A stretch of DNA of 34,198 nt. Source: JBEEJL01 sp049698095 (GTDB lineage: Bacteria; Pseudomonadota; Gammaproteobacteria; Burkholderiales; JBEEJL01). The position numbers and the translations under genes were made by a program. Positions 8,878 to 16,961 of this stretch are shown piece after piece. The notes beneath the pieces were generated by a model. That model was not told the DNA's origin. It searched no databases and saw only the letters and a program-made list of their open reading frames with translations. Every line of letters begins with the position of its first letter. Within the stretch, counting starts at the first letter, position 1. Location of the stretch: assembly GCA_049698095.1 (NCBI GenBank), contig JBAVXA010000088.1, forward strand, positions 1 to 34,198, given 5' to 3'.

Positions 8878-9486
8878 ATGAAAATTGCCAAACAGTTATC
8901 AACGCGTCGCCACCATCCTGCAATGCATCTGCTGGCATTAAGCGGCGTGCGTTTCCGCTTGCGACAAAGTGGCTGGGTGAAAGGCGCGACGCGGGTGCGT
9001 TCGCCCAACTTCAATCGCCGCCCGAAAGGCATGCCGATCGAGTTGCTGGTGATTCATAACATCAGCATGCCGCCGGGAGAATTCGGCGGCAAAGACGTGG
9101 CCAAATTGTTTACCAACCGGCTCGACTGGGACGCGCATGAATTCTACACAACCATTCGCGGCCTGAAAGTGTCGGCGCATTTTTTTATCCGGCGTGACGG
9201 GGAGGTGATGCAGTTCGTGCCGTGCACATCGCGCGCCTGGCATGCCGGTGCGTCGCGATGGAACGAGCGCGAAAACTGCAACGATTTTTCCATCGGCATC
9301 GAGATGGAGGGAACGGACACGCAGCCGTTTACCGATAGCCAGTATGCAACATTGATGTCGCTTACCCGGCTGCTGAAACGCGCTTTTCCGATAAAGGAAG
9401 TCACTGGGCATTCCCATATTGCACCGTCGCGCAAGACCGACCCCGGCCCGAATTTCGATTGGCAGCGCTACCGTGGAGGATTGTAG
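8878..9486 (+). CDS. ampD: 1,6-anhydro-N-acetylmuramyl-L-alanine amidase AmpD
   Basis: AmpD is a cytoplasmic zinc amidase that removes the stem peptide from 1,6-anhydroMurNAc-peptides during cell-wall recycling. Its loss derepresses AmpR-controlled beta-lactamase in species that have one. The protein shows the family blocks in order: SPNF near residue 42, VIHNIS with zinc ligand His60, VSAHFFIRRDGE, AWHAG, IGIEMEGTD, and TGHSHIAPSRKTDPGP with zinc ligands His178 and Asp188 (202-aa numbering). The usual family length is about 183-190 aa, so an in-frame ATG at 8923 (187 aa) is a serious alternative. Neither start has a visible Shine-Dalgarno. The location just downstream of PilS/PilR genes is, from memory, common in betaproteobacteria. 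An IHF-like site begins directly after its stop. Confidence 0.9.
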   Translation: MKIAKQLSTRRHHPAMHLLALSGVRFRLRQSGWVKGATRVRSPNFNRRPKGMPIELLVIHNISMPPGEFGGKDVAKLFTNRLDWDAHEFYTTIRGLKVSAHFFIRRDGEVMQFVPCTSRAWHAGASRWNERENCNDFSIGIEMEGTDTQPFTDSQYATLMSLTRLLKRAFPIKEVTGHSHIAPSRKTDPGPNFDWQRYRGGL

Positions 9487-9487
9487 T

Positions 9488-9500
9488 TAACTACTTGATT
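9488..9500. repeat. IHF-like intergenic site 1 (after ampD)
   Basis: TAACTACTTGATT is the reverse complement of an exact WATCARNNNNTTR match and is followed by an AT tract (to about 9513). It starts 1 bp after the ampD stop. Confidence 0.55.
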
Positions 9501-9608
9501 ATATGAAATATTTATCAATATTTGTTCGAGTGGGTAATTTTGCCTCGCCAACCCCCGAATGAGCGTTTTGTCAATACCCAAAACTACGTTTTTGCGTCAA
9601 TTTTCTAT

Positions 9609-9637
9609 TTGACATCAATTGCCTCAGGCACTAGCAT
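9609..9637 (+). promoter_or_regulatory. Sigma-70 promoter of nrdA
   Basis: A perfect -35 TTGACA (9609-9614) is separated by 17 bp from a -10-like TAGCAT (9632-9637, four of six matches). The predicted transcription start near 9644 gives a leader of about 280 nt before nrdA. The -10 lies inside the upstream NrdR-type box, which explains how repression would work. Confidence 0.6.
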
Positions 9638-9643
9638 TAGTCT
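9628..9643 (+). promoter_or_regulatory. NrdR box 1 (overlaps -10)
   Basis: GCACTAGCATTAGTCT matches 10 of 16 positions of the NrdR-box consensus (recalled as ACACWAYATMTWGTGT) and keeps the ACTA/TAGT dyad. It starts exactly 32 bp before box 2, the three-helical-turn phasing typical of paired NrdR boxes. Confidence 0.55.
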
Positions 9644-9659
9644 TTATCGGTTGCACAAA

Positions 9660-9675
9660 CCACAACATCTTGTGG
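9660..9675 (+). promoter_or_regulatory. NrdR box 2
   Basis: CCACAACATCTTGTGG is a perfect dyad (CCACAA/TTGTGG) and matches 14 of 16 positions of the NrdR-box consensus. NrdR is the ATP/dATP-sensing repressor of ribonucleotide reductase genes. The box lies just downstream of the predicted start of transcription. Confidence 0.7.
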
Positions 9676-9801
9676 AAATCCTTGTGCATAGACTGTGGAT
9701 GAAATCAGTCAACCGACCGATTTTCTCAGGTTTATCAAGAATACATATAACGAGCGGGATTTTTGGTCAGCTTCCGAATTTCCATCGTCCGGGACAGGCA
9801 T

Positions 9802-9877
9802 ATTTCCTGGTAGGGCTAGGCTTTTAGTAAAAGCCATAGCAAACCGACCGGAAAAGTCACCCGGGCAGGCAGGAAAT
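9802..9877 (+). promoter_or_regulatory. Structured RNA element in the nrdA leader
   Basis: An 8-bp closing stem pairs ATTTCCTG (9802-9809) with CAGGAAAT (9870-9877). It encloses a long hairpin at 9815-9840 (GCTAGGCTTTT, loop AGT, AAAAGCC-A-TAGC with one bulged A) and a weaker short hairpin around 9845-9864. The result is a possible three-way junction 48 nt before the start codon. It does not match any riboswitch class I know; the closing stem alone could be chance. Confidence 0.4.
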
Positions 9878-9925
9878 TGGTATTGCCCCGAAGTTTCGCA
9901 ATAATTTTTTTCAGGAGAGCAACTC

Positions 9926-12799
9926 ATGCGTTTGTCCGCTATTGATATGACTCAAGCCAATCCCATCCCTTCGTCCATGCTTTCAGCGGAGTCTGCTGCG
10001 CAGATTAATGCCCAATATGCCGCATATAAATTGATACGGCGCAACGGTGCCGTTGTCGCTTTCGAGCCGAGCAAAATATCCGTCGCCCTGACCAAGGCCT
10101 TTATTGCCGTTAACGGCGGGCAAGGGGCGGCGTCTGCGCGCATCCGCGAAGTGGTGGCACATCTGACCGACTCGGTGGTTGCCGCCCTGGTGCGCCGCCA
10201 ACCCGCCGGCGGTACCTTCCATATAGAAGATGTGCAGGACCAGGTCGAACTTGCGTTGATGCGTTCGGGTGAACACGACGTTGCGCGTTCGTATGTTTTA
10301 TATCGCGAAAAGCAATCGCAGGCGCGCGCTGCGCAAAAGGCGGAAGCCGCCGCCGCGAAGCCGGTTTCGGTTCTGCATGTGGTCGACAACGGCGTGAAGC
10401 GTCCGCTCGACTTGGCGCATCTTGAAGCCATTATTAAAGAGACCTGCGAAAATCTGGGCCCGGCAGTTAGCGTCAAGCCGATCCTGGAAAATACGCTCAA
10501 GGATTTGTACGACGGCGTACCGCAGGATGAAGTATTCAAGTCGGCGATCCTGTCCGCGCGCGCGCTAATTGAGCAGGACCCGGCGTACAGCAAAGTCACC
10601 GCGCGCCTGCTGATGCATACTATCCGCAAGGAAATCCTGGGCGAAGAAGTGACGCAGGCGCAGATGGCGACGCGTTACGCCGAATACTTCCCCGGCTTTA
10701 TCAAGGCCGGCATCAAGGCGGAATTGCTCGACGAACGCCTTGCGCATTACGACCTCGCCAAACTCGGCGCGGCGCTCGATGCGTCGCGCGACAATCAATT
10801 CAATTATCTCGGCTTGCAGACCCTTAACGATCGCTATTTCCTGCACATCGAGGAAAAGCGCATCGAACTGCCGCAGGCGTTTTTCATGCGCGTGGCAATG
10901 GGCCTTGCGTTGAACGAAGTAAATCGCGAAGCGCGCGCGATCGAGTTTTATGAAGTCATGTCGTCTTTTGACTTTATGTCGTCGACGCCGACGCTGTTTA
11001 ATTCCGGCACACGCCGCTCGCAATTGTCGTCCTGCTACCTGACCACGGTGGCCGACGACCTTGACGGAATTTACGAAGCGCTGAAGGAAAATGCATTATT
11101 GTCGAAATATGCCGGCGGTCTCGGCAATGACTGGACGCCAGTGCGCGCGCTCGGCTCGCATATCAAGGGTACCAACGGAAAATCGCAGGGCGTGGTGCCG
11201 TTCCTTAAGGTGGTCAACGACACCGCCGTCGCGGTGAACCAGGGCGGCAAGCGCAAGGGCGCGGTATGCGCCTATCTGGAAAGCTGGCATCTGGATATCG
11301 AAGAATTTTTGGAACTGCGCAAAAACACCGGCGATGATCGCCGCCGTACCCACGACATGAATACCGCCAACTGGGTTCCCGATTTGTTCATGAAGCGCGT
11401 GATGGAGGGCGGCGAGTGGACATTATTTTCGCCCGGCGACGTGAAGGACCTGCACGACAAGTTCGGCAAAGACTTCGAGCGCGCCTACCTGAGCTATGAG
11501 GCCAAGGCAAGCCGCGGCGAGATCAAGCTGTTCAAGAAGATCCCTGCCAATAATCTGTGGCGCAAGATGCTGTCGATGTTGTTCGAGACCGGCCACCCAT
11601 GGATCACGTTCAAGGATCCGTGCAATATCCGCAACCCGCAACAGCATGTCGGCGTCGTGCACAGCTCGAATTTGTGTACCGAAATCACGCTCAACACCAA
11701 TGACAGCGAAATTGCGGTGTGCAATCTCGGCTCGGTCAATCTGGTGGCGCATTTGAAAGACGGCAAGCTCGATTTCGACAAGCTCGGCCGTACTATCCGC
11801 ACCGCGATGCGCATGCTCGATAACGTGATCGACATCAATTATTACCCGGTCGCGAAAGCGCGTAACTCCAATCTGAAGCATCGCCCGGTCGGGCTTGGCA
11901 TCATGGGCTTCCAGGACTGCCTGCACGAACTGCGCATCCCATATGCGTCGCAACAAGCCGTGGAATTTGCCGACAGCTCGATGGAAGAAGTTTGTTATCA
12001 GGCTTATTGGGCGTCCACCGAACTGGCGGAGGAACGCGGCCGCTATTCATCGTATAAAGGCTCGCTGTGGGACCGCGGCATTCTGCCGCAGGATTCTCTC
12101 GACCTGCTTACCGAGCAGCGCGGCGGTTACGTCGAGGTCGATCGCAGTTCCAGCCTCGACTGGAGCGCGTTGCGCCAGCGTATCAGGCAGCACGGCATGC
12201 GCAATTCCAATTGCGTCGCGATTGCGCCCACGGCCACGATTGCAAACATTATCGGCGTGTCGGCGTGTATCGAGCCGACGTTCCAGAATCTGTTTGTGAA
12301 ATCCAATCTGTCCGGCGAGTTCACCGTGGTTAACGACTACATGGTGCGCGATTTGAAGCAAAGTAATTTGTGGGATCCGGTGATGGTATCGGACCTGAAA
12401 TATTTCGACGGCTCGCTGGCGAAAGTCGACCGCGTGCCGCAGGAAATGCGCGATCTTTATGCTACCGCGTTTGAAGTCGACGCGAAATGGATCGTCGAGG
12501 CCGCGGCGCGCCGGCAGAAATGGATTGATCAGGCGCAGTCGCTGAATATTTATATGAGCGGGGCATCGGGGAAAAAACTCGATGACACGTACAAGCTCGC
12601 CTGGATGCGCGGTCTGAAAACGACTTATTATCTGCGCACGCTGGCTGCGACGAGCGCGGAAAAATCCACCGGTCGCGGCGGCGAACTCAACGCCGTGGCA
12701 ATCGACGGGGGGGTGAGCGCGTTTGCGGGCAATTCAATTTCAGAACCCGAGGTGAAGTTTTGCGCCATCGACGATCCTGAATGCGAAGCGTGTCAGTAA
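9926..12799 (+). CDS. nrdA: Ribonucleoside-diphosphate reductase class Ia, large subunit
   Basis: NrdA reduces ribonucleoside diphosphates to deoxyribonucleotides with the radical delivered by NrdB. The 957-aa protein starts with an ATP-cone (about 35-128) and a second ATP-cone-like region (about 147-240), making it longer than E. coli NrdA (about 760 aa). The catalytic barrel has the redox pair Cys370 and Cys599, active-site Cys584 and Glu586 in NLCTEI, and the Tyr pair of the radical path in TYYLRT. The C-terminal tail ends with Cys953 and Cys956, which shuttle electrons from thioredoxin or glutaredoxin. An AGGAG-type ribosome site (about 9913-9917) precedes the ATG at 9926. Regulation by NrdR is strongly suggested by the promoter boxes upstream. 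nrdB is not adjacent but about 1.1 kb downstream. Confidence 0.97.
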   Translation: MRLSAIDMTQANPIPSSMLSAESAAQINAQYAAYKLIRRNGAVVAFEPSKISVALTKAFIAVNGGQGAASARIREVVAHLTDSVVAALVRRQPAGGTFHIEDVQDQVELALMRSGEHDVARSYVLYREKQSQARAAQKAEAAAAKPVSVLHVVDNGVKRPLDLAHLEAIIKETCENLGPAVSVKPILENTLKDLYDGVPQDEVFKSAILSARALIEQDPAYSKVTARLLMHTIRKEILGEEVTQAQMATRYAEYFPGFIKAGIKAELLDERLAHYDLAKLGAALDASRDNQFNYLGLQTLNDRYFLHIEEKRIELPQAFFMRVAMGLALNEVNREARAIEFYEVMSSFDFMSSTPTLFNSGTRRSQLSSCYLTTVADDLDGIYEALKENALLSKYAGGLGNDWTPVRALGSHIKGTNGKSQGVVPFLKVVNDTAVAVNQGGKRKGAVCAYLESWHLDIEEFLELRKNTGDDRRRTHDMNTANWVPDLFMKRVMEGGEWTLFSPGDVKDLHDKFGKDFERAYLSYEAKASRGEIKLFKKIPANNLWRKMLSMLFETGHPWITFKDPCNIRNPQQHVGVVHSSNLCTEITLNTNDSEIAVCNLGSVNLVAHLKDGKLDFDKLGRTIRTAMRMLDNVIDINYYPVAKARNSNLKHRPVGLGIMGFQDCLHELRIPYASQQAVEFADSSMEEVCYQAYWASTELAEERGRYSSYKGSLWDRGILPQDSLDLLTEQRGGYVEVDRSSSLDWSALRQRIRQHGMRNSNCVAIAPTATIANIIGVSACIEPTFQNLFVKSNLSGEFTVVNDYMVRDLKQSNLWDPVMVSDLKYFDGSLAKVDRVPQEMRDLYATAFEVDAKWIVEAAARRQKWIDQAQSLNIYMSGASGKKLDDTYKLAWMRGLKTTYYLRTLAATSAEKSTGRGGELNAVAIDGGVSAFAGNSISEPEVKFCAIDDPECEACQ

Positions 12800-12834
12800 C
12801 CTATACAAAAAAAAGCAGGGGGAGAATTGCGGTG

Positions 12835-12859
12835 GGACTCGTTACCGGGTAACGGGTCC
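12835..12859. other. Strong stem-loop after nrdA
   Basis: An 11-bp stem (12835-12845 with 12849-12859, one G-T wobble) closes a CGG loop 36 bp after the nrdA stop. It lacks a downstream T-run, so it is not a classical intrinsic terminator. It may stabilise or process the nrdA 3' end within a longer transcript. Confidence 0.5.
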
Positions 12860-12889
12860 TGCTTCAATCGAGTAAATCATTGGTAAATA

Positions 12890-12902
12890 TAAGTATTTGA
12901 TT
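12890..12902. repeat. IHF-like intergenic site 2 (nrdA to DUF1508)
   Basis: TAAGTATTTGATT, reverse complement of an exact WATCARNNNNTTR match, is followed by a long A/T tract to about 12920. It sits 48 bp before the DUF1508 gene. Confidence 0.55.
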
Positions 12903-12949
12903 TAATTATATTTTTTATTGGTTTGCACGGGACTTTTATTGAGGGAAAT

Positions 12950-13201
12950 ATGCAATTTCGCATCGAGCTGGACGCCGCGTCTGAATACCGCTGGAGATTA
13001 TTGGCCGACAATGGCAAAAGCGTTGCCATTTCCGCTGACGGATACAGCAGCAAGCAGGAATGCCTCGATGCGATCCGCATGGTGCAAATGTCGTTCAATA
13101 TTCCGGTGATCGAAAATTACTCGGTCGATTTGTTTGGCGAAGTAGTAATGCCGACGCGCGGCCGCGCCAGGGCGGCGCGCAGGACGCCGCATCACCAGTA
13201 A
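12950..13201 (+). CDS. DUF1508 (YegP-like) small protein
   Basis: An 83-aa protein with the DUF1508 signature: an F-R-I-E-L-D start, YRWRLLADNGK, a GYSSKQECLDAI motif and a strand ending IPVIENYS. Members such as E. coli YegP form small alpha-beta domains of unknown role. The basic C-terminal tail (TRGRARAARRTPHHQ) is not part of the domain and could bind nucleic acid, which is speculation. GAGGG lies 5 bp before the ATG at 12950. It stands between nrdA and nrdB, so it may share a transcript with the ribonucleotide reductase genes, although the hairpin and AT-rich spacer suggest its own control. Confidence 0.78.
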   Translation: MQFRIELDAASEYRWRLLADNGKSVAISADGYSSKQECLDAIRMVQMSFNIPVIENYSVDLFGEVVMPTRGRARAARRTPHHQ

Positions 13202-13302
13202 ATCTTTTTGCAGCATCGTTTTTGCGGCGTCGTAGTAAACAAGCGGGGCGGCTTGGTGAGCCGCTCTAAAAACCAAACCACTTTAATTTTTTTGGAGGCA
13301 AT

Positions 13303-13809
13303 ATGGGATTATTAAGTTTTATTAAAGGTGCAGGCGAAAAATTATTCGGCAAGGGCGAGGCGCAAGCAGCCACGCAAGCGGCCGCGGCTGCACCAACACC
13401 GGCGAATCTGGAATTGGCGAACGTGGCGGCGTCAAATGCAATCATGGGCTATATCAATTCGCAGAACCTGACTGCCGACGATCTGGCTGTTTCATTTGAC
13501 GCTGCGAAAGGCATCGTTACGGTATCCGGCACCGCCGCAGACCAGGAAACCAAGGAAAAAATTCTGCTTTGCTGCGGAAACGTGCAAGGCGTGGATAAAG
13601 TCGATGACCAGCTCGAAGTTGCTTCAGACGAGCCCGAGTCCACTTACTACACGGTAAAAAGCGGCGACACGTTGTCGAAAATCGCCAAAGCGGAATACGG
13701 CGACGCCAATGCCTATCAGGCAATTTTTGAGGCCAACACGCCGATGTTGACTCACCCGGATAAGATTTATCCCGGCCAGGTATTGCGGATCCCGCCGCAG
13801 GAAGCGTGA
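13303..13809 (+). CDS. BON and LysM domain protein (Kbp/YgaU-like)
   Basis: A 168-aa protein with an N-terminal segment starting MGLLSFIKGAGEKLFG, an Ala/Gln-rich linker, a BON domain (about 40-105) and a C-terminal LysM domain (about 115-163, YTVKSGDTLSKIAKAEYG to YPGQVLRIP). This is the architecture and N-terminus of E. coli Kbp (YgaU), a cytoplasmic potassium-binding protein. LysM usually binds peptidoglycan, but there is no signal peptide here. A good ribosome site, GGAGG, lies 5 bp before the ATG. A GC-rich hairpin at about 13241-13257 precedes it. It is located between nrdA and nrdB. Confidence 0.88.
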   Translation: MGLLSFIKGAGEKLFGKGEAQAATQAAAAAPTPANLELANVAASNAIMGYINSQNLTADDLAVSFDAAKGIVTVSGTAADQETKEKILLCCGNVQGVDKVDDQLEVASDEPESTYYTVKSGDTLSKIAKAEYGDANAYQAIFEANTPMLTHPDKIYPGQVLRIPPQEA

Positions 13810-13885
13810 ACGACAAATAGAATCGGAAAAAAACGGCGGGCGAACGATTGATGCGTTTGCCCGTCCAAGCACTACAGGAGACAGC

Positions 13886-15043
13886 ATGCTAAATTTTGAA
13901 GACGATTTGCCGGTGCAACCGCGCCACCAGCCGTTTGTGCCCGACATGGATGACACCGTGGTGAAAGCCCCGGCGAACATCCCCAAATTTTTGCTCAACA
14001 GCGAAGAAAACCAGCATCCGGAATTTGGCCGCGTGCGTGCAGAAGACAAGCGCGTGATCAATGCCAAGTCCGACGTAAACCAGCTGGTTCCGTTCAAGTA
14101 CAAGTGGGCATGGGAAAAATATCTTGCCGGTTGCGCTAACCACTGGATGCCGCAGGAAGTGAACATGAACCGCGACATTGCATTGTGGAAAGACCCGAAC
14201 GGCCTGACCGATGACGAGCGCCGCCTGGTGAAGCGCAATCTGGGGTTTTTTGTCACCGCTGATTCGCTCGCTGCCAACAACATCGTGCTCGGCACCTACC
14301 GTCACATCACGGCGCCGGAATGCCGCCAGTATTTATTGCGCCAGGCATTCGAAGAGGCGATTCACACCCACGCGTATCAATACATCGCCGAAAGCCTGGG
14401 TCTCGATGAAGGCGAGATTTTCAATGCCTATCACGAAGTTAAATCGATCCGCGACAAGGATGATTTCCTGATTCCGTTCATTAATACGCTGACCGATCCC
14501 GAGTTCAAAACCGGTACCCCGGAAAATGACCAGAAGCTGCTGAAAAGCCTGATCGTATTCTCGTGCATCATGGAAGGCTTGTTTTTCTACGTCGGGTTTG
14601 TGCAGATTCTCGCGCTCGGCCGGCAGAACAAGATGACCGGCGCCGCGGAGCAATACCAATATATCCTGCGCGACGAATCGATGCATTGCAACTTCGGCAT
14701 CGATCTGGTCAATACCATCAAGCTGGAAAATCCGCAGCTGTGGACGCCGGAATTCCGCCAGGAAATGTCCGACCTGATGCGCAAAGCAGTCGAACTGGAA
14801 TACGCTTACGCGGAAGACACCATGCCGCGCGGCGTGCTTGGATTGAACGCGCCGATGTTCAAGGAATACCTGCGCTTCGTCGCCAACCGCCGCTGCCAGC
14901 AGATCGGCCTCGATCCGCTGTTCCCGGGCGCAAGCAACCCGTTTCCTTGGATGAGCGAACTCATCGACCTCAAGAAAGAGAAAAACTTTTTCGAGACCCG
15001 AGTGATTGAATATCAAACCGGCGGAGCGTTGAGTTGGGATTAA
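13886..15043 (+). CDS. nrdB: Ribonucleoside-diphosphate reductase class Ia, small subunit
   Basis: NrdB carries the diiron-tyrosyl radical cofactor that starts catalysis in NrdA. In this 385-aa protein the metal ligands are visible as Asp126 (TADSLAANN), Glu157 and His160 (EEAIH), Glu230 (MEGLFF), and Glu264 and His267 (RDESMH). The radical Tyr is Tyr164, four residues after His160, so this is a Tyr-radical class Ia enzyme rather than the Phe-bearing class Ic type. The C-terminal tail (EYQTGGALSWD) is the usual peptide that docks into NrdA. The ATG at 13886 follows CAGGAG at about 13875-13880. No NrdR box is visible in the 76-bp spacer before it, so it probably relies on upstream transcription. 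It ends in a strong terminator. Confidence 0.97.
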   Translation: MLNFEDDLPVQPRHQPFVPDMDDTVVKAPANIPKFLLNSEENQHPEFGRVRAEDKRVINAKSDVNQLVPFKYKWAWEKYLAGCANHWMPQEVNMNRDIALWKDPNGLTDDERRLVKRNLGFFVTADSLAANNIVLGTYRHITAPECRQYLLRQAFEEAIHTHAYQYIAESLGLDEGEIFNAYHEVKSIRDKDDFLIPFINTLTDPEFKTGTPENDQKLLKSLIVFSCIMEGLFFYVGFVQILALGRQNKMTGAAEQYQYILRDESMHCNFGIDLVNTIKLENPQLWTPEFRQEMSDLMRKAVELEYAYAEDTMPRGVLGLNAPMFKEYLRFVANRRCQQIGLDPLFPGASNPFPWMSELIDLKKEKNFFETRVIEYQTGGALSWD

Positions 15044-15074
15044 GCAGTAAGGCAAAATCCTCGCACAAATAAAA

Positions 15075-15100
15075 ACGCCGCTTTTCAGCGGCGTTTTTTT
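15075..15100. terminator. Bidirectional intrinsic terminator between nrdB and the OmpA-domain gene
   Basis: An 8-bp stem, ACGCCGCT (15075-15082) with AGCGGCGT (15087-15094), TTTC loop, a T-run after it and an A-run before it. It serves both convergent genes. Confidence 0.88.
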
Positions 15101-15114
15101 ATGCTCGGGCGGTA

Positions 15115-16044
15115 TTATTTTTTCGGCTTCATCCCGCCGCCGTTTCCGTCTTTCGCTTCGATGTAAATATCGACACGGCGGGCGCGATTGTTACCGGCCT
15201 TTGGCAGCAGCGGCGTGACGGTGCCTTCATTCAGCTTGTCGTCGCCGGAGGTGTTGATATTGGACTCGATAATGCCGGCGTTGACGCCTTTACGCACGAA
15301 TGCTTTTCTGATCGAGTCGGCACGCCGTTCGGCAAGGATCTTGTTCAGGCCAGGGTCGCCAGTGCTGTCGGTACGGCCGGTGAGGACAATCTTTACGCCT
15401 TTTAGTGCCTCCGGCACCAGCTTGGCAACCGTGGCGCGGGCATTGGGTCCCATTTCGGCAGATGCCCAGCGATAAAATACTGCGTAAAGAAGCGAACGGA
15501 ATTCCTTGTCCATTTTAAGTGGCGGCGTAGAACCTTGAGCGGCCACGGGCGCAGTGTCGGCCTGAGCAACTTTCCCCGCAGCTGCGGCCAAAGTCGCTTT
15601 TTTATCGGCAAGCTTTTTTTCCAGTTTCTCAATGGCGGTTGCAGTTGACGAGGCATCTTTTGCGGCCGCCACAGGCGCAACAGAAGGTGTGGACAGATCA
15701 GTCATTTTAAGCGAGCCGGATGCTTCCTTGCCGTTCGGCGTGCTGGCGGTGCCGTTCGATGCCGGGGTATTTGCCGCAACCGCCACTGCCGGGGCGGTTG
15801 TATCCGTCCCGTTGGTGCCGGTGGAAATTTTTCCGCTGCTCAGCGGGCGCGAGGTTGGGGCGGCGTCGCGATTTTCTGTTTGCCCGCCGCCACTGACAAG
15901 CGAGCCAAGGGACTGCCCTGAATTCGACAAATACTGCCAGCCGAACCCGGCAGCAGCGAGCAGGCCCGCACCGAGTATCAGCCAGGCCTTGTTGCTTTTG
16001 GGTTTTGTATCGAGTGCTTTATCGTCGTCGTATAATTCAGCCAT
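15115..16044 (-). CDS. OmpA-family C-terminal domain protein, membrane anchored
   Basis: A 309-aa envelope protein. A short charged N-terminus is followed by one transmembrane helix (about 18-39), a long low-complexity Ala/Thr/Ser/Pro-rich linker (about 45-170), and an OmpA/MotB-like peptidoglycan-binding domain (about 175-298). The domain contains GRTDSTGDPGLN and a closing NNRARRVDIYIE, keeping the Asp and Arg used by this family to hold diaminopimelate. The single N-terminal anchor suggests an inner-membrane protein that reaches the cell wall, unlike barrel OmpA or an OmpA lipoprotein such as Pal. On the minus strand GGGGGA lies 3-4 bp before the ATG, and an IHF-like site lies about 20 bp upstream. 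Confidence 0.85.
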   Translation of the reverse strand: MAELYDDDKALDTKPKSNKAWLILGAGLLAAAGFGWQYLSNSGQSLGSLVSGGGQTENRDAAPTSRPLSSGKISTGTNGTDTTAPAVAVAANTPASNGTASTPNGKEASGSLKMTDLSTPSVAPVAAAKDASSTATAIEKLEKKLADKKATLAAAAGKVAQADTAPVAAQGSTPPLKMDKEFRSLLYAVFYRWASAEMGPNARATVAKLVPEALKGVKIVLTGRTDSTGDPGLNKILAERRADSIRKAFVRKGVNAGIIESNINTSGDDKLNEGTVTPLLPKAGNNRARRVDIYIEAKDGNGGGMKPKK

Positions 16045-16064
16045 ATATCCCCCGAAAATTAGCC

Positions 16065-16077
16065 TAACTGTTTGATT
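16065..16077. repeat. IHF-like intergenic site 3 (upstream of the OmpA-domain gene)
   Basis: TAACTGTTTGATT, reverse complement of an exact WATCARNNNNTTR match. This copy lacks the long AT-rich flank of the others and lies about 20 bp upstream of the minus-strand gene, so it might act in that promoter. Confidence 0.4.
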
Positions 16078-16291
16078 CTAACACCTTTGTCGGCATTCTC
16101 CAAAACACTTCGTGCATCATTTCGCGTCAGGCGCAGGCGATTACGATTATGCTGCAAGTGATATGATTCCGCTTATGAAAACGGTGATCGGACACAGAAA
16201 TTTCTCTGCAGAAAAATACTAATTTTTTGTGACAAAGAACTATTTCGGTTAAACAGATATCCATTAAGCACAGGTATTGATAAGGAAACCT

Positions 16292-16852
16292 ATGGCAAGC
16301 GAATTTACGGAAGCAGACTGGAAACGTTTGCTGGCAAGTCTCGGCGAAAACCCCGACCGCCCCGGTTTGAAGGAAACACCGCACCGCGTGGCTGAAGCGT
16401 GGAAATTCTGGACTTCCGGTTATGCAAAAGATCCGGGCGAGGTTCTCAAGGTATTCGAGGACGGCGCGGAGGAATACAACGAGCTGATTGTGGTTCGCGG
16501 TATCCCGATCTACAGCCATTGTGAACATCACCTCGCGCCGTTTTTCGGCACGGCGACCATCGGCTATATTCCCGACGGCAGGATTGTCGGGCTGTCAAAG
16601 TTGACCCGCTTGGTGGAATGTTTTTCGCGCCGACTGCAGGTGCAGGAGCGTCTGACCAGCCAGGTCGCGCAGACTTTGATGAATGAGTTGCGGCCGCACG
16701 CGGCAGGAGTGATCATGCGCTGCCGCCATATGTGCATGGAGAGCCGCGGCATTCGTACTCCGGGGGAAGAGACGATTACGTCCGCCATGCTGGGCGAACT
16801 GCAAACCAATCTCGGCATGCGCACGGAGTTTCTCGCTTTGAGCCGGGACTAG
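16292..16852 (+). CDS. folE: GTP cyclohydrolase I
   Basis: FolE converts GTP to 7,8-dihydroneopterin triphosphate, the first step of folate synthesis. The 186-aa protein shows the family landmarks: PDRPGLKETPHRVA near the N-terminus, the zinc site Cys77 and His80 in SHCEHH, the third ligand Cys148 in HMCMESRG, and IGYIPDGRIVGLSKL. The zinc residues are complete, so this is the zinc-dependent type I enzyme, not FolE2. The ATG at 16292 is preceded by AAGGAA; a TTG five codons upstream (16277) is less likely. It is transcribed alone and ends in a strong terminator at 16871. The 247-bp spacer upstream is AT-rich and holds its promoter and that of the divergent OmpA-domain gene. Confidence 0.96.
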   Translation: MASEFTEADWKRLLASLGENPDRPGLKETPHRVAEAWKFWTSGYAKDPGEVLKVFEDGAEEYNELIVVRGIPIYSHCEHHLAPFFGTATIGYIPDGRIVGLSKLTRLVECFSRRLQVQERLTSQVAQTLMNELRPHAAGVIMRCRHMCMESRGIRTPGEETITSAMLGELQTNLGMRTEFLALSRD

Positions 16853-16870
16853 ACTTTCCCCACCAAGAAT

Positions 16871-16899
16871 AAAATGCGCTGCCAGGCGCATTTTTTTTT
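16871..16899 (+). terminator. Intrinsic terminator after folE
   Basis: A 9-bp stem, AAAATGCGC (16871-16879) with GCGCATTTT (16886-16894), six-base loop, and a run of nine T (16891-16899). Confidence 0.88.
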
Positions 16900-16961
16900 G
16901 CCCAGCCGACAGCGGGAGAATACCGATATACTCCAGCCATTCGATTTTACCAAGAAAAAAT

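Noticed and set aside
9522..9827. A 101-codon open frame in the ampD-nrdA spacer
   Set aside because: It runs through the promoter and NrdR boxes, has no ribosome site and its translation resembles no protein; the spacer is better explained as a regulatory leader.
9802..9880. A c-di-GMP-I or cobalamin riboswitch before nrdA
   Set aside because: A GCAAACC segment followed by a GGAAAA loop is reminiscent of the former and CAGGCAGGAAA of the latter, but the remaining conserved blocks of both classes are missing.
12803..12859. An intrinsic terminator after nrdA
   Set aside because: The hairpin is strong but no T-run follows it on the plus strand, and on the minus strand the T-run is too far away.
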